This document shows positions 9,621-17,449 of a stretch of 34,423 nucleotides of DNA, piece by piece. Position numbers and translations under genes: made by a program. The DNA lies in NCBI GenBank assembly GCA_017744855.1, contig JAGIAK010000021.1:1-34423 (forward strand), given 5' to 3'. The first letter of the stretch is position 1. Each line of letters starts with the position of its first letter. The notes under the pieces are model-generated. The model made no database searches and was not told the DNA's origin. It saw only the letters and a list, made by a program, of their open reading frames with translations. The DNA comes from Microbacterium sp. Lineage in GTDB: Bacteria; Actinomycetota; Actinomycetes; Actinomycetales; Microbacteriaceae.

Positions 9621-11836
9621 CCATCATGGAACCGGAGGCGGGGGCATCGGCCGTCGCGGATGTGGGCGACGTCACGGTGCGCTCCGCCGGCCGCCGCCGT
9701 GCGCTCATGGCCGGTCTCGGCGCGGTCGCGATCGGCGCGGCCGGTGCTCTCGCGAGCGCGCCGCCCGCACACGCCGCCCCCGTCGCGGCCGGTGCCAAGG
9801 ACGTCACGAGAGCGGAGTCGGTCGCCGACCTGGCGCGACTGAAGGCACGTGACGGCGAGGTGGCGATCGTCGCCGGCTACCGCACGCCTGGCGACGCCGG
9901 GCTGCTCGTGTACGTGGGCAGTGAGGACAAGGTGGTGACGGCCAACGGCGGCACGGTGATCGCCGGCGCTCGCGACACCCGCTGGATGCTGCAGCACGAC
10001 GGGACCGTCGACTTCCGGGTCTTCGGTATCGCCGGCCCCGAGACGGCGGCCGACGACGCGCTCGATGCCATGGTGAACGACCCCCGCATCCGCCGGATCG
10101 AGGCCGGTACCGACCTGTTGTTCCAGAGACGGCACCGCTTCACGCGCTCCCACCTGGAGATCGACTTCGGCGGTCACCTCGTCACGACGGACGGCATCGA
10201 GAAGAACACCCACGACAATCCGTTCGGCGCCGTCCTCTTCTTCACCGGAGTCTCGAAGGACGTCGTGGTCGAGCACCCGCTCGCCGAACCGTGGCCCGAG
10301 TTGACGGATGCCGTAGCCGTGCCGGACGCATCCCGGTTCCCCGTCGACTCCTGGTGGGCGGTGCAGTGCGCTCCCGTCGCCGGGGGAGGCGCGGACGAGC
10401 GCGAGCTCCAGCGCTTCGTGCGGGTGACGCAGCAGATCGACGCCACGCACATCCGTATCGACTACCTCAACGGCTGGCCGCTGGACACGGGGCGAAAGCT
10501 CACCTGGCGGCAGATGGACCCCGTCGCCGGCATCCGCATCGCGAACATGCGATTCCTCGGTGCCGGACCGTTCGACGGCCCCACAGACGGCTCGTTCCCC
10601 GACTCGCGCGAGCTCACCGGATCCCACCCGATCGCGTTCGAGTACGCCATCCACTGCGACGTCGCCGACGTGCACGCGAGCCGCACCTGGTGGCCAGTCA
10701 TCATGCGGCGATGGAACACGCACTTCACGACAGAACGCTGCTCCGTCGAGAACCCGCCGACGGTGTTCTACGGGGGCGCCGGCTACCTCACGCAGCAGAT
10801 CTACAGCCTCTACGGGAGGGTGAGCGACTGCACCTCGTCGAACGCGCGGCACCTCAACGACCTCACGGCCAGCGCCTACTGCATCGTCGAGAACTGCCAT
10901 GGCGACGGCGACGATCAGGGCGGGAACCCCTTCACCACGCACGGACAGTACGAGCACGACCTCACCTTCATCGGCAACTCCGGGCTCATGGACATCGCGA
11001 ACTCCGGCGCGCAGTGGGGCACCTCGGCGAAGCGCATCACCGTGCGCGACCATGTGTGCTCGTGGTTCGTCGCCGGCACGAAGATCAGCGATCTGACCCT
11101 GGAGAACGTGCGGGTCATCGGCCGCTCGACCTTCGATCCGCAGGCGACCATGACCATCAACGCCGACGGTGCGCAGGTGCGCGGCTGTACTGCGGGGCTG
11201 CTGGCCATCGGACAGCGGTCCTCGCGCTCCTCGCGCCCGACGGTCATCGAGGACTCCACCTTCGCGCTCCCCAAGGATCAGGTGCTCGTCCAGACACCGG
11301 TCACGACGCCGGTCCGCTTCGTGGACTGCACCATCACGGGGATCGACGGGGTCAAGGCGCGGGGCTCCGGTCCCGTCGAGTTCGTCGACTGCCGCCTCAG
11401 CGGTCCGGCATCGGGGGCGCCCATGGAACTCGGCGCCGCACGGGTGACCATCCGCGGAGGTTCGGTGCGCGACGTGCGGCTGAGCGCCACCGCTGTGCGC
11501 GACCAGCTCGTCGCCCTGGACGGGGTCGAGCTCGGCACGGAACGGACGGACGGCGCACTGCTGACCAGGTCCGCAGGTCCCGGCGTGGTCACGTGGCGGG
11601 TGAGCGGGGTGAGCTCGACGGTGTCGAAGGGCGTCGCGCACCTCGAGATCGCGACCGGCGTGAACCACGCCCGCGTCACCGGCAGCCAGTTCACCGGTGG
11701 GCGACTGCGGCTCGCCGACGGCTTCGCGGAGCCCTCGACGCTGCTCTACAGCGACACCGTCGAACGCGGCGTCGAGACCGCGCTGCCCGAGGCCGGCGCG
11801 CGCGTGGTGCTCGCCGACGTGCTGACGAGCGCCTGA
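9617..11836 (+). CDS. Tat-exported beta-helix / tailspike-like protein (paralogue 2)
   Basis: A 739-residue secreted protein, paralogous over its full length to the product at 11-2152. It has a longer n-region, then GRRRALMAG (Arg26-28), a hydrophobic stretch and an AHA cleavage site near residue 53. The conserved core includes ADDALDAMVNDPRI, ERELQRFVRVTQ, GGAGYLTQQIYSLYG, SNARHLND, NCHGDGDDQGGNPFTTHGQ, GNSGLMDIANSGAQWG and HVCSWFVAG. Conserved His, Asp, Glu and Cys residues cluster in the central part. Phage genes are absent, so a bacterial polysaccharide lyase, glycosidase or binding protein is more likely than a tail fibre. GAGGAGG (9604-9610) lies six bases before the ATG, which overlaps the ATPase stop. 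Being co-transcribed with the importer, it probably prepares or captures the imported ligand. Confidence 0.85.
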
Positions 11837-11870
11837 TCGGCGGCATCATGGAGAACAGGGAGGTCACCGC

Positions 11871-13262
11871 GTGAACGACACCGCCTCGCACACCCGCATC
11901 GGCGACAGCATCCGCATCCCCCGCACGACGGCGCGGATCGGCATCGCCCGTCGCGACATCACGCCGCCCGTCGGCATCCGCGCCAAGAACTGGGGCCCCG
12001 CCGACTGGGAGCGCTCGGAGGGCGCGCACCGGCCGTTCACGCTCACGGCGCTCGCCGTGGTCGGCGGCGACGGCCGTCCGCGTGTGCTGCTGGCGGTCGA
12101 CGGCACCTGGTGGCGCCGCGTCGCCGACGAGCGGGGCGTGCGCGGCGCGATCCTCGACGGCCTGGGACTGGAGCCCGACCAGTTGCTGCTGTCGCTGTCG
12201 CACACCCACGCCGGGGCCGTGCTGTGCGCGGCCGACGCGCACCTGCCGGGCGGTGAGCTCATCCCCGGGTACCTCGAAGCGCTCGCCGGGGCGGGTGTCG
12301 CCGCAGGGCGGGAGGCCCTCGACGGCGTGCGCCAGGGTCTCATCGAGTGGACCTCCGGTCGCTGCACGCTCGCCGCCGACCGCGAGCTCGACGTCGACGG
12401 ACGGCCGCTCGTCGGCTACAACCCCGGCGCGACCGCCGACGACACGGTGATGATCGGCAGGCTCAGCGTGGACGGCGTCGTGTGCGCGACGCTCGTGAAC
12501 TACGCCTGCCACCCGACCACGCTCGCGTGGCAGAACCGCGAGGTGTCTCCGGACTACGTCGGGGCGATGCGCGAGCTCGTCGAGGCCGCGACCGGCGCCC
12601 CGTGCCTGTTCGTGCAGGGTGCGTCGGGCGAGCTGGCGCCCCGCGAACAGTACACCGGAGACGTGGACGTGGCCGACCGGCACGGGCGCTCGCTCGGACA
12701 CGCCGTGCTCGCCGCCCTCGACGCGCTGCCGACGCCGGGGGAGCAGCTGACGCTCGACGGCGTCGTGGAGTCGGGGGCGCCGCTCGCGATCTGGACCGGG
12801 CGCGCCGTCGACGGCGGTTCCGGCGCTGCGGGCTCGCTGACGAGCGTCGAGCTGACGCTGCGCGACCTCCCCACGCTCGACGAGCTCGCCGAGGAGTGGA
12901 AGGACATCGACCCGCGCTCCCGCGAGGAGCGGCTCGGTCGTGCGCGCAACCTGCGCGACGGCTACATCGACGGCCCGACCGTGCAGCATCCGGTATGGGC
13001 GTGGCGCCTGGGCGACGCCGTGATCGTGGCGCACCCCGGCGAGGCCTACTCGCGGCTGCAGACCACGCTGCGCGCCCGGTTCCCCGAGACGCCGGTCCTC
13101 GTGATGAACCTCACCAACGGACCGGGTTTCGTGTACCTGCCGACGCGCGACGCCTACGATCGCGGCGCGTATCAGGCGTGGCAGACCCCGCTCGCCCCCG
13201 GCGCTCTGGACGCGCTGGAGAGCCACGCCGTCGCCGTGGTCGCCGGTCTTCTCGGCCCCTGA
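11871..13262 (+). CDS. Neutral/alkaline ceramidase-fold hydrolase, probably not a ceramidase
   Basis: A 463-residue protein like the catalytic N-terminal domain of neutral/alkaline non-lysosomal ceramidases (PF04734-type). Visible family marks are ARIGIARRDITPPVG (residues 21-35), SLSHTHAG with likely zinc ligands His111 and His113, and NYACHPTT with His214. The segment QGASGELAPR (249-258) sits where ceramidases have a G-D-x-S-P core, so the nucleophilic serine position is Ala256 here. No signal peptide is visible and the C-terminal ceramidase domain is missing, so it should act in the cytoplasm on something else, perhaps an amide- or ester-decorated sugar. The GTG start at 11871 follows AGGGAGG. 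It is the last gene of the operon; an inverted repeat follows its stop. Confidence 0.75.
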   Translation: MNDTASHTRIGDSIRIPRTTARIGIARRDITPPVGIRAKNWGPADWERSEGAHRPFTLTALAVVGGDGRPRVLLAVDGTWWRRVADERGVRGAILDGLGLEPDQLLLSLSHTHAGAVLCAADAHLPGGELIPGYLEALAGAGVAAGREALDGVRQGLIEWTSGRCTLAADRELDVDGRPLVGYNPGATADDTVMIGRLSVDGVVCATLVNYACHPTTLAWQNREVSPDYVGAMRELVEAATGAPCLFVQGASGELAPREQYTGDVDVADRHGRSLGHAVLAALDALPTPGEQLTLDGVVESGAPLAIWTGRAVDGGSGAAGSLTSVELTLRDLPTLDELAEEWKDIDPRSREERLGRARNLRDGYIDGPTVQHPVWAWRLGDAVIVAHPGEAYSRLQTTLRARFPETPVLVMNLTNGPGFVYLPTRDAYDRGAYQAWQTPLAPGALDALESHAVAVVAGLLGP

Positions 13263-13277
13263 CGCCCCGGATCGGGT

Positions 13278-13336
13278 TTCGAGTAGCGTGAATGGTCCTG
13301 TTTCGGCCTCGGATCGAGCCAATCACGCTACTCGAA
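13278..13336. terminator. Long inverted repeat, probable terminator or intergenic hairpin
   Basis: TTCGAGTAGCGTGA (13278-13291) pairs perfectly with 13323-13336. Past one A-A mismatch a further TGG/CCA pairs, leaving a loop of about 23 bases. It lies 16 bases after the stop at 13262 and separates the ABC operon from the next operator and promoter. There is no U-tract, and the loop is large for a terminator, so a repetitive intergenic element is the alternative. Confidence 0.65.
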
Positions 13337-13364
13337 TGCGCGGAGGGGATACCCCCGACTACAC

Positions 13365-13376
13365 TTGCTATAGCAA
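13365..13376. promoter_or_regulatory. Operator TTGCTATAGCAA upstream of the SDR/dehydratase operon
   Basis: A perfect 12-bp palindrome, the longest exact form of the repeated TGCTATAGCA motif. It ends 16 bases before the ATG at 13393, on or just upstream of the expected transcription start, so a bound regulator should repress. Confidence 0.75.
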
Positions 13377-13392
13377 AAAGCAGAGGAGAGAC

Positions 13393-14154
13393 ATGACCGC
13401 TCAGGCCCCCGTCGCGATCGTCACCGGCGGCTCCGCCGGCATCGGCTGGGAGATCGGCCAGCGCCTGGCCGCCGACGGCTACCTCGTCGTCGCCGCCGAC
13501 CGGGTGCCCGGCCTCACCGCCGGCGAGAACCCCGCCGGCATCCTTTGGCGTGAGCTCGACGTCACCGACCACGCCGGCGTCGACCGCGTCTTCGGCGAGA
13601 TCGAGGCCGAGCTCGGCCCCATCGAGGTGCTCGTGAACAATGCCGGCATCCAGCGGCACCGCGGCATCGAGGACCTCACCTGGGACGAATGGTCGTCCGT
13701 CGTCGACGTCAACCTGCACGGCGTGTTCTCTGCTCTGCAGGCGGCGGGGAAGCGGATGCTGGCGCACGGCGGCGGACGCATCGTGAACATCTCGTCGATC
13801 TCCTCGCGGGGCTCCGCGGGGCGCGCGCCCTACGCCACCACCAAGGCCGCCGTCATCGGCCTCACCGCCACGGCCGGCGCCGAGTGGGCGGCCAGGGGCG
13901 TGCGCGTCAACGCCGTCGCCCCCGGCTACGTCGACACCGGCGTCTTCCGACAGGGCGTCGAGCAGGGCACGCTCAGCCTCGACACGATCCTCGCCCGCAT
14001 CCCCGCGAAGCGCCTGGCCGATGCGAGCGAGATCGCCGCGGCCGTGAGTTTCCTCGTCTCCGACCAGTCCCGGTACATGAACGGCCAGACGCTCTACGTC
14101 GACGGCGGTTTCATGGTGGACTACGGCGTCCCCCTCGCGAAGAAGCCCGAATGA
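13393..14154 (+). CDS. SDR-family NAD(P)-dependent oxidoreductase
   Basis: A 253-residue classical short-chain dehydrogenase. Nucleotide-binding TGGSAGIG is at 11-18, an acidic Asp36 ends strand 2 (which favours NAD over NADP), NNAG is at 82-85, and the catalytic set is Ser134, Tyr147 and Lys151. The PG motif (APGYVDTG) and the C-terminal YVDGGF are present. The start ATG 13393 follows GAGGAGAG by two bases; longer forms would cross the operator and lack a binding site. It overlaps the dehydratase gene by ATGA. By position next to a dehydratase it could oxidise the 2-keto-3-deoxy acid at C4, as KDF and L-KDR dehydrogenases do, or oxidise the sugar to the lactone. This assignment is inference. 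Confidence 0.92.
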   Translation: MTAQAPVAIVTGGSAGIGWEIGQRLAADGYLVVAADRVPGLTAGENPAGILWRELDVTDHAGVDRVFGEIEAELGPIEVLVNNAGIQRHRGIEDLTWDEWSSVVDVNLHGVFSALQAAGKRMLAHGGGRIVNISSISSRGSAGRAPYATTKAAVIGLTATAGAEWAARGVRVNAVAPGYVDTGVFRQGVEQGTLSLDTILARIPAKRLADASEIAAAVSFLVSDQSRYMNGQTLYVDGGFMVDYGVPLAKKPE

Positions 14155-15233
14155 CCGAGATCTCCCGCGTCGACACCGCCACCGCGGTGCTTCCGCTCCC
14201 CGCTCCCCTGCACCTGGGGGCGATGACCGTGACCAGGCGGGAGTACAGCGCGGTGCGCGCCGTCACGGACGACGGCGTCGAGGGCGTCGCGTACTGCCTG
14301 TCGCGCGAGGCGCCGATGGCCGAGATCGTCGAGCGGCTCGTGGCGGGCCATGCGGTGGGAGCGGATGCCGACGACCCGGCGGCGACCTGGGAGCGGATGC
14401 TGCGCGGCAGCGCCATCGTCGGTCGTGTCGGTCTGGTCCGCCGCGCGATCGGCCTCGTCGACATCGCGCTCTGGGACATCGCCGCCCGTCGGGCAGAGGT
14501 GCCGCTGTGGCGGCTGCTCGGCACCGGGGACGCTCCGCGCGACGCGATGCTCGTCGCCGCATACCCCTCGCCGTCGCGGACCCCGCGTGAGGTCGCCGAC
14601 GAGGTGCTCGCGCAGGCGGACGGCTGGGCGCAGGTGAAGATCTCTCGTATTCCCGATCCGGCATATATGCGCGAGCTGATCGCCATGCTCACGGCGGAGC
14701 TGCCGGCCGAGACCGGTCTGGTGGTCGACGTGGGCTTCGGCTGGGCCGACGCCGATGCGGCCCTCGCGGAGATCGCCCAGTGGGGCGATCCTCAGCTCAC
14801 CTGGCTCGAGGACCCGCTGCTCCCCGAGGACGCGACCGGCTGCGCCCGCATCCGCCGCGAGTCCGGTCTGACGGTGGCGGTGGGCGATGAGGTGACCGAT
14901 CCCACCGTGCTCCGCGCGCTCGTCGAGGAGGGTGGTGTCGACGTGCTGCGGCTCGACGTCGTCGCGATCGGCGGCGTGACCCCTGCGCGCGAACTGATCG
15001 CGTGGGCGGGGGAGCGCGGCGTGCCGGTCTCAGGTCACGTCTATCCCGAGGTCACCGCGCACCTGGGCATCGGCATGGAGACCTTCGCCCGCGGTGTGAA
15101 CCCCTACGACCCGGCGCCCTCGTTCGTGATCGGAGGCCCGGCGTTCGACGGGCGGGTCGTGCCGCCGGCCGCGCCGGGGCTCGGGTTCACGCTCGATCCC
15201 GCAGTGTTCTACTTCGACGGGAGTGCACGATGA
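14151..15233 (+). CDS. Enolase-superfamily (mandelate racemase/muconate lactonizing type) enzyme, probable sugar-acid dehydratase
   Basis: A 360-residue enzyme with an N-terminal capping domain (1-125) and a barrel carrying the metal ligands Asp193 (VVDVGFGW), Glu220 (WLEDPL) and Asp246/Glu247 (VGDE). His296 (SGHVYPE), with Asp268 behind it, could be the His-Asp base of the mandelate racemase subgroup. Such enzymes remove water from aldonates to give 2-keto-3-deoxy acids. The second strand reads QVKIS: Lys163 is present, but the second Lys of the usual KxK is Ser165. The chemistry should therefore rest on the His-Asp dyad, as reported for rhamnonate dehydratase. It lies between two SDR genes, overlapping both by ATGA, so the three are one translational unit. 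Confidence 0.88.
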   Translation: MTEISRVDTATAVLPLPAPLHLGAMTVTRREYSAVRAVTDDGVEGVAYCLSREAPMAEIVERLVAGHAVGADADDPAATWERMLRGSAIVGRVGLVRRAIGLVDIALWDIAARRAEVPLWRLLGTGDAPRDAMLVAAYPSPSRTPREVADEVLAQADGWAQVKISRIPDPAYMRELIAMLTAELPAETGLVVDVGFGWADADAALAEIAQWGDPQLTWLEDPLLPEDATGCARIRRESGLTVAVGDEVTDPTVLRALVEEGGVDVLRLDVVAIGGVTPARELIAWAGERGVPVSGHVYPEVTAHLGIGMETFARGVNPYDPAPSFVIGGPAFDGRVVPPAAPGLGFTLDPAVFYFDGSAR

Positions 15234-16033
15234 CCGCTTCTTCTTCTGTTGGCGTGCGCAGCGCCGTGGTGACCGGGAGCGGCAAGGGCATCGGCCGAGC
15301 GATCGCCGAGCGGCTGACCGCCGACGGCTGGATCGTCGTCGGCCTGGAGCGCTCCCCCGGCTCGGGCACGGTCGAGGCCGGCATCTGCGCCGAGGTCGTG
15401 CTCGGCGACTCCTCTTCTCGGGAAGCCCACAGCAGGGCCGCGGAGGCCGCGATGGCGAGGGCACCGCTGGCCGGCTGGGTCAACAACGCCGGGATCACCA
15501 AGCGCACCCCGCTGCACGACCTCGACGAGGACGTGGTGCGCGAGGTCATCGGCATCAACGGGTTCGGCTACGTGTGGGGCTGCTCGGCGGCCGTCACGGC
15601 GTTCATCGACCAGGGGGTGCCCGGCGCCATCGTGAACATCGGCTCGATCCACGGGCGCTCGAGCTTCCCCGATCACGCGGCCTACGAGTTCACGAAGGGC
15701 GGCATCGACGCGCTCAGCCGCAGCGTCGCCGTGACCTACGGCGGCCTCGGGATCCGTGCCAACACCGTGGCCCCTGGCGGCGTGCGCACCCCGCACCTGG
15801 AGGCGCAGATCGCCGCGGCCGCCGACCCGGCCGCGGAGGAACGGGCCCTCGCCGAGGGTCCGCCGATGGGGCGCATCGCCCGCGCGGAAGAGGTCGCGGC
15901 GATCACCGCGTTCCTGTTGTCCGACGAGGCGCCGTACGTCACGGGGCAGTCGATCGCGGTGGACGGAGGCTGGACGGCGTCCTTCGGCGACGTCTCCGTC
16001 GACCCGGCGCTGCGCGCCCGCTTCGACTCCTGA
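15230..16033 (+). CDS. SDR-family NAD(P)-dependent oxidoreductase
   Basis: A 267-residue classical SDR. TGSGKGIG is at 15-22, Glu40 ends strand 2 (NAD preference likely), NNAG at 85-88, and the catalytic residues are Ser139 (IGSIHG), Tyr152 and Lys156 (YEFTK). The C-terminal AVDGGW is present. The start ATG 15230 overlaps the stop of the dehydratase gene. It is only distantly similar to the SDR two genes upstream, so the two probably act at different steps, such as sugar 1-dehydrogenase and keto-deoxy-acid dehydrogenase. Which is which cannot be told from sequence. Confidence 0.92.
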   Translation: MTASSSVGVRSAVVTGSGKGIGRAIAERLTADGWIVVGLERSPGSGTVEAGICAEVVLGDSSSREAHSRAAEAAMARAPLAGWVNNAGITKRTPLHDLDEDVVREVIGINGFGYVWGCSAAVTAFIDQGVPGAIVNIGSIHGRSSFPDHAAYEFTKGGIDALSRSVAVTYGGLGIRANTVAPGGVRTPHLEAQIAAAADPAAEERALAEGPPMGRIARAEEVAAITAFLLSDEAPYVTGQSIAVDGGWTASFGDVSVDPALRARFDS

Positions 16034-16063
16034 CCCCGCCCCTCTGGGCAGGGCCTGGGCTTG

Positions 16064-16121
16064 AGTTGGCACTTTGTGCTGTTCCCTCGCGAGAATTCCC
16101 GCCACAGCTGCCATGTGAGCG
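16064..16121 (+). repeat. 58-bp intergenic repeat, copy A
   Basis: Starts AGTTGGCAC and ends CCATGTGAGCG. Copy B at 16147-16204 has the same length and 49 of 58 identical bases. GCAC-TTT-GTGC inside could form a small hairpin. It lies between convergent genes and no coding reading fits. Confidence 0.75.
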
Positions 16122-16146
16122 GATGCTGGAGCGGGGCGCGGGATTC

Positions 16147-16204
16147 AGTTGGCGCCTAGTGCTGTTCTCGCGCGGCGATTCCCGCCACAACTGCCATGTG
16201 AGCG
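16147..16204 (+). repeat. 58-bp intergenic repeat, copy B
   Basis: A direct repeat of copy A after a 25-base spacer. The left CAGTTG pairs with CAACTG near the right end, giving a larger hairpin than in copy A. The first two-thirds varies more than the last third (27 of the final 28 bases are shared with copy A). Confidence 0.75.
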
Positions 16205-16249
16205 ACTGAGGTTGCGAGGGCCCCGGCGCGCAGGGGCGGATGCCGCGGC

Positions 16250-16630
16250 TCAGGCCTTGAGCATGGAGGCGCGGGAGATGCGGCCGTCGACCACGTCGAA
16301 CGTGGCGATCGTCTCGGTCGCGACGCCGGCGTTCACGACCTGCTCCTGCGCGACGACCCAGCGCGTACCGAAGAGCACGGTCGCCTCGATCACGCACGAC
16401 AGCTCGCGGTTCTGCAGGCGCGGCTCGTAGAACGCGCGGATCGCCGCGGCCCCGACGATCGGCTCCGGCGCGACGCCGGTGATGACGGCATCCTCCGCAT
16501 AGGTGGCGACGAACGCGTCGAGGTCGTGCGCGTTGAAGGCGTCGAGCTGCGCCTGCACGGTGTCGAGCGCAGAACGCTCGAGCGCAGAACGCCCCTGCGC
16601 GGAATGGTCGGGTCCGGTGCGGTCAGTCAA
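16250..16630 (-). CDS. SnoaL-like / NTF2-fold protein
   Basis: A 126-residue single-domain protein of the SnoaL-like polyketide cyclase / NTF2 superfamily. The N-terminal helix (VQAQLDAFNAHDLDAFVATYAEDAVI) followed by a curved sheet (GAAAIRAFYEPRL, TIATFDVVDGRI) is typical. Members bind small hydrophobic or carbonyl compounds and include isomerases, cyclases and non-catalytic binders. The start is TTG at 16630, supported by GGAGGAG (complement of 16637-16643) six bases upstream. It overlaps the SDR stop by eight bases, so the two are translationally coupled. A role in the same pathway, perhaps isomerising or binding a keto intermediate, is inference. Confidence 0.78.
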   Translation of the reverse strand: MTDRTGPDHSAQGRSALERSALDTVQAQLDAFNAHDLDAFVATYAEDAVITGVAPEPIVGAAAIRAFYEPRLQNRELSCVIEATVLFGTRWVVAQEQVVNAGVATETIATFDVVDGRISRASMLKA

Positions 16631-17372
16631 TGCGGACTCCTCCGTTGACGTCGTAGGTGGCTCCGGTGATGAACCGGGCGCGCTCGGAGGCGAGCGACGC
16701 GATGATCCAGGCGACGTCGGCCGGCTGGCCGAACGCGCCGAGGGGGATCGACGACTCGAGCTTCTCGCGTCCGGCGCCCTGCAGCTGGTCGGTGATCGCG
16801 CTGGCGACGGGGCCGGGGGTCACGGCGTTGACGCGGATGCCCTCCGTGGCCAGGTGCCGCGCGAAGCTGCGGGTGATGGCGAGGAGGGCGCCCTTGCTGG
16901 CGGCGTAGTGCATGCCGGTCTGCAGTGCGCCGACTTGGCCGGCGATGGAGGAGATGTTCACGACCGAGCGGTCGCCGTCGGCCGCGCGCAGCAGCGGGAG
17001 GGCCGCGCGGGTGAGCAGGAAGGTGCCGCGCGCGTTGGTCTCCAGCACGAGGTCCCACTCGTCGATGTCGATGTCGTCGAAGGGCGTGTACGGGCACACG
17101 CCGCCGTTGTTGACGAGCACGTGCAGCGCACCCCAGGCGGCCGTGACCTCGTCGACGAGCGCGGAGACGGATGCCGGGTCGCGCAGGTCGAGCCGCGAGA
17201 CGTGCACCTCGGCGGCGCCGGCCGCGCGGCACTCCTCGGCTACGCGGGCGGCTTCGCTCTCGCGCCCCGCGTAGGTGATCCACAGGGCGTAGCCCTCGCG
17301 GGCGAGTTCGAGGGCGGCGGCCGTTCCGATGCCGGAACTGGCCCCGGTGAGCAGGGCGCGGCGAACAGTCAT
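16623..17372 (-). CDS. SDR-family NAD(P)-dependent oxidoreductase
   Basis: A 249-residue classical SDR. TGASSGIG is at 9-16, NNGG (a variant of NNAG) at 88-91, and the catalytic residues are Ser142, Tyr156 and Lys160. The PG motif (TPGPVASA) and the final YDVNGG are present. Strand 2 ends in TYAGRES, with Arg rather than an acidic residue, which suggests NADP. The ATG at 17372 has no Shine-Dalgarno sequence. TAGCAT, a TANNNT -10, ends seven bases before it and forms part of the TGCTATAGCA operator, so the message is probably leaderless and repressed directly. It is divergent from the 2-hydroxyacid dehydrogenase gene. Confidence 0.9.
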   Translation of the reverse strand: MTVRRALLTGASSGIGTAAALELAREGYALWITYAGRESEAARVAEECRAAGAAEVHVSRLDLRDPASVSALVDEVTAAWGALHVLVNNGGVCPYTPFDDIDIDEWDLVLETNARGTFLLTRAALPLLRAADGDRSVVNISSIAGQVGALQTGMHYAASKGALLAITRSFARHLATEGIRVNAVTPGPVASAITDQLQGAGREKLESSIPLGAFGQPADVAWIIASLASERARFITGATYDVNGGVRID

Positions 17373-17380
17373 GACGCAAA

Positions 17381-17390
17381 TGCTATAGCA
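17381..17390. promoter_or_regulatory. Operator TGCTATAGCA for the SDR/SnoaL operon
   Basis: A perfect 10-bp palindrome centred 13 bases from the minus-strand ATG. It overlaps the putative -10 TAGCAT (minus strand) of the SDR gene. Together with the site at 17431-17440 it forms a divergent control region, the palindromes being 40 bases apart. Confidence 0.72.
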
Positions 17391-17423
17391 AGAGCGAGGT
17401 CGAAGAAACCGTTTCCTAAATCT

Positions 17424-17440
17424 TGCTAGATGCTATAGCG
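17424..17440 (+). promoter_or_regulatory. Operator TGCTAGATGCTATAGCG for the dehydrogenase/FAH operon
   Basis: The same 16-base core, TGCTAGATGCTATAGC, as at 3007-3022 and 4462-4477. TGCTA occurs twice, seven bases apart. TAGCGT (17436-17441) could be the -10, ending eight bases before ATG 17450. Unlike the other two copies it has no TGGACR upstream. Confidence 0.7.
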
Positions 17441-17449
17441 TTTGTGGAC

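Noticed and set aside
13288..13392. Longer N-terminus for the first SDR, starting at 13288
   Set aside because: It would place the inverted repeat and the operator inside the coding region. ATG 13393 has a good ribosome-binding site and begins the SDR domain correctly.
17423..17449. TTG start of the 2-hydroxyacid dehydrogenase
   Set aside because: The extra nine codons are just a translation of the operator sequence, with no ribosome-binding site.
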